The notes beneath the pieces are model-generated. The model saw nothing but the letters and a program-made list of their open reading frames with translations, was not told the origin of the DNA and made no database searches. Both the position numbers and the translations under genes were made by a program. A stretch of DNA of 15,869 nt from Clostridium sp. CAG:510. GTDB lineage: Bacteria; Bacillota; Clostridia; Lachnospirales; Lachnospiraceae. The stretch spans positions 1-15,869 of the forward strand of contig FR880848.1 of the NCBI GenBank assembly GCA_000434615.1. The letters are read 5' to 3'. Below, one piece after another: positions 14,482 to 15,869 of this stretch (position 1 is its first letter; each line of letters begins with the position of its first letter).

Positions 14482-14538
14482 AACACAATTACCTCTCTTT
14501 CTCTTACTGATAAGCTTATCTTAAACAGTAATTGTGTT
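14482..14538 (-). promoter_or_regulatory. htrA leader hairpin covering the start region
   Basis: In the htrA leader, AACACAATTAC (minus strand of 14528-14538) pairs perfectly with GTAATTGTGTT (minus strand of 14482-14492), whose last base touches the ATG. The GAGAGG ribosome binding site lies at its foot, with its last G in the stem. The 35-nt loop contains a 12-bp palindrome GATAAGCTTATC (14509-14520). A second stem, TTACTG/CAGTAA (14504-14509 with 14526-14531), shares bases with the first arm, so the two folds compete. Confidence 0.55.
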
Positions 14539-14589
14539 TTATTTGTGACGAAACTATGATAAAAGTTTAAAAAACGGAAAATTTTTCTA

Positions 14590-15869
14590 TTATTCGACGG
14601 TAACGGACTTTGCTAAGTTTCTCGGCTTATCCACATCGCAGCCCTTGCCTACCGCTACATAATAGCCAAATAACTGCAGAGGAATAATCGCAAGGGAATT
14701 TGCGAAGTACGGATTGGTTTCCGGGATATAAATAATGTAGTCCGCCGCTTTTTCCATAGCCGTGTTGTCCTCTGTGGTAATCGCCATAACAAAGGCGCCT
14801 CTTGCCTTTACCTCCACGATGTTGCTTATGGTCTTTTGGTAAAGTGCGGGCTGGGTTGCCACTGCCACAACAAGGGTTCCGTCTTCAATTAAGGAAATGG
14901 TGCCGTGCTTTAACTCGCCTGCCGCATAGGCTTCGGAATGCACATAGGAAATCTCCTTTAACTTTAAGGAGCCCTCGAGGGAAATCGCGTAGTCAATACC
15001 GCGTCCGATAAAGAATATGTCCTTTGCTCCCACATAACGGTTTGCAAAACGCTGGATTTTTTCCTTCTGACCCAGCAAAAGTTCAATCTGGTAAGGCAGC
15101 TTCTTAATATCCTCAAGCAGGCTGGCAAACAGTTCATCGGAAATCGTGCCTCTGACTCTGCCTAACTTCATGGTAAGCAAATAGAGTGCTGCAAGCTGCG
15201 CGCTGTATGCCTTGGTGGTTGCCACGGCAATTTCGGGGCCTGCCCAGGTATACATAACACTGTCTGCCTCTCTGGCAATGGAGCTTCCCACCACGTTGAC
15301 AATACCAAGCACCTTAAAGCCTCTTGCCTTGGCTTCGCGTAAAGCTGCCAGGGTATCGGCGGTTTCACCGGACTGGCTGATAACTACAACCATGGTGCCT
15401 TCTTCGAGGATGGGGTTGCGGTACCGGAATTCGGATGCCACATCCACTTCCACTGGAATGCGCACCAGACCTTCTAAAACATATTTGGCTGTTACGCCGG
15501 TATGATAAGCGGAACCGCAGGCAACAATATAAATCTTTTTCACTGCCTTAATTTCCTCATCCGTCATATTCAGCTCGTCAATCACAATATCTCCGTTTTT
15601 GATACGGGGAGAAATGGTATCGGTAATGGTCCTCGGCTGTTCGTAAATTTCCTTTAACATGAAATGCTCGTAGCCGCCCTTTTCCGCTGCATTGGCATCC
15701 CATTCAATGGTAACGGGCTCCTTGGTAATCTCTTCTTCGTCCACGGTGTAGAAATGCAGTTCGTCTTTTGTAAGCTTTACCACTTCCTGATTTTCCACAT
15801 AATATACCGTACGGGTATACTTTAAGATAGCCGGTACATCGGATGCGATAAAGCTGCCGTCCGCACTCT
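14590..15869 (-). CDS. glmS: Glutamine-fructose-6-phosphate aminotransferase, C-terminal part
   Basis: The last 425 codons of GlmS; the N-terminal glutaminase domain with its catalytic Cys is outside the window, so any leader ribozyme cannot be checked. The enzyme makes glucosamine-6-phosphate from fructose-6-phosphate and glutamine, the first step to cell-wall amino sugars. The visible part starts SADGSFIASDVPAILKYTR, before the two SIS domains. SIS1 shows VACGSAYHTG and VVISQSGETADT; SIS2 shows FFIGRGIDYAISLEGSLKLK and EAYAAGELKHGT. The C-terminus is DVDKPRNLAKSVTVE with the conserved substrate Lys. All isomerase-site residues expected here are present. An apparent GTG start at 15798 is internal. 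No clear terminator follows before htrA, 108 nt downstream, so some read-through into htrA is possible. Confidence 0.97.
   Translation of the reverse strand, partial: SADGSFIASDVPAILKYTRTVYYVENQEVVKLTKDELHFYTVDEEEITKEPVTIEWDANAAEKGGYEHFMLKEIYEQPRTITDTISPRIKNGDIVIDELNMTDEEIKAVKKIYIVACGSAYHTGVTAKYVLEGLVRIPVEVDVASEFRYRNPILEEGTMVVVISQSGETADTLAALREAKARGFKVLGIVNVVGSSIAREADSVMYTWAGPEIAVATTKAYSAQLAALYLLTMKLGRVRGTISDELFASLLEDIKKLPYQIELLLGQKEKIQRFANRYVGAKDIFFIGRGIDYAISLEGSLKLKEISYVHSEAYAAGELKHGTISLIEDGTLVVAVATQPALYQKTISNIVEVKARGAFVMAITTEDNTAMEKAADYIIYIPETNPYFANSLAIIPLQLFGYYVAVGKGCDVDKPRNLAKSVTVE

Noticed and set aside
14540..14589. Terminator after glmS
   Set aside because: Only A/T runs are present; no GC-containing stem was found.

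Overview
The window looks like a chromosomal piece of a Gram-positive Clostridia member, most likely Lachnospiraceae (inference). Evidence: several lipobox lipoproteins, strong AGGAG-type ribosome binding sites, a LytTR/AgrC-type two-component pair, a stand-alone LytTR regulator next to a LiaF-like membrane protein, a Csp-like subtilase and a ClpX with an extended linker. No rRNA, tRNA, CRISPR array or insertion sequence was seen.

Left part (1-2835, all minus strand, visibly AT-rich in 1382-2835): an accessory cluster. It is read as a short secreted Rhs/YD-repeat protein with a C-terminal SleB-type peptidoglycan hydrolase domain (1382-2659), then 7 nt downstream an RCC1-like lipoprotein (349-1374), a small Cys/His-rich reading frame without a good start (158-355) and the beginning of another lipoprotein (1-146). 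A 36-codon membrane-helix remnant (2725-2835) marks an old rearrangement at the cluster's upstream edge. The layout suggests a miniature wall-targeting effector with candidate extracytoplasmic partner lipoproteins; this is inference.

Middle part (2829-9388): an orphan solute-binding lipoprotein (2829-5117) is divergent from a LytTR response regulator and AgrC-like histidine kinase (5345-7349), separated by a long nested inverted repeat (5199-5256). A bidirectional terminator at 7363-7407 closes the two-component operon and the opposing one. That opposing operon is a LytTR regulator (8115-8584) coupled by an ATGA overlap to a LiaF-like membrane protein (7411-8118). The regulator is broken by an exact 8-bp tandem duplication (8315-8330), so it may be phase-variable or a fresh loss. 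Its promoter sits inside one arm of a 16-bp inverted repeat. A Phd/ParE-type toxin-antitoxin pair (8830-9388) follows on the plus strand, with a clear promoter and a perfect 10-bp-arm operator.

Right part (9395-15869, all minus): protein quality control and housekeeping. Transcription order is glmS (5' end outside the window), htrA, a ClpX-like unfoldase, a small acidic ORF, then an S8 subtilase. The ClpX-like protein keeps all ATPase motifs but has an altered RKH loop, GYIG for GYVG, MGF for IGF, and a long Gly/Asn/Pro-Met-rich linker, so it may be a specialised paralog. The htrA start codon is flanked by an 11-bp stem that could control its translation.

The best leads for something undescribed are the small Rhs-SleB/lipoprotein cluster, the 8-bp duplication switch in the LytTR gene, the ClpX variant with altered substrate loops, and the htrA leader structure.
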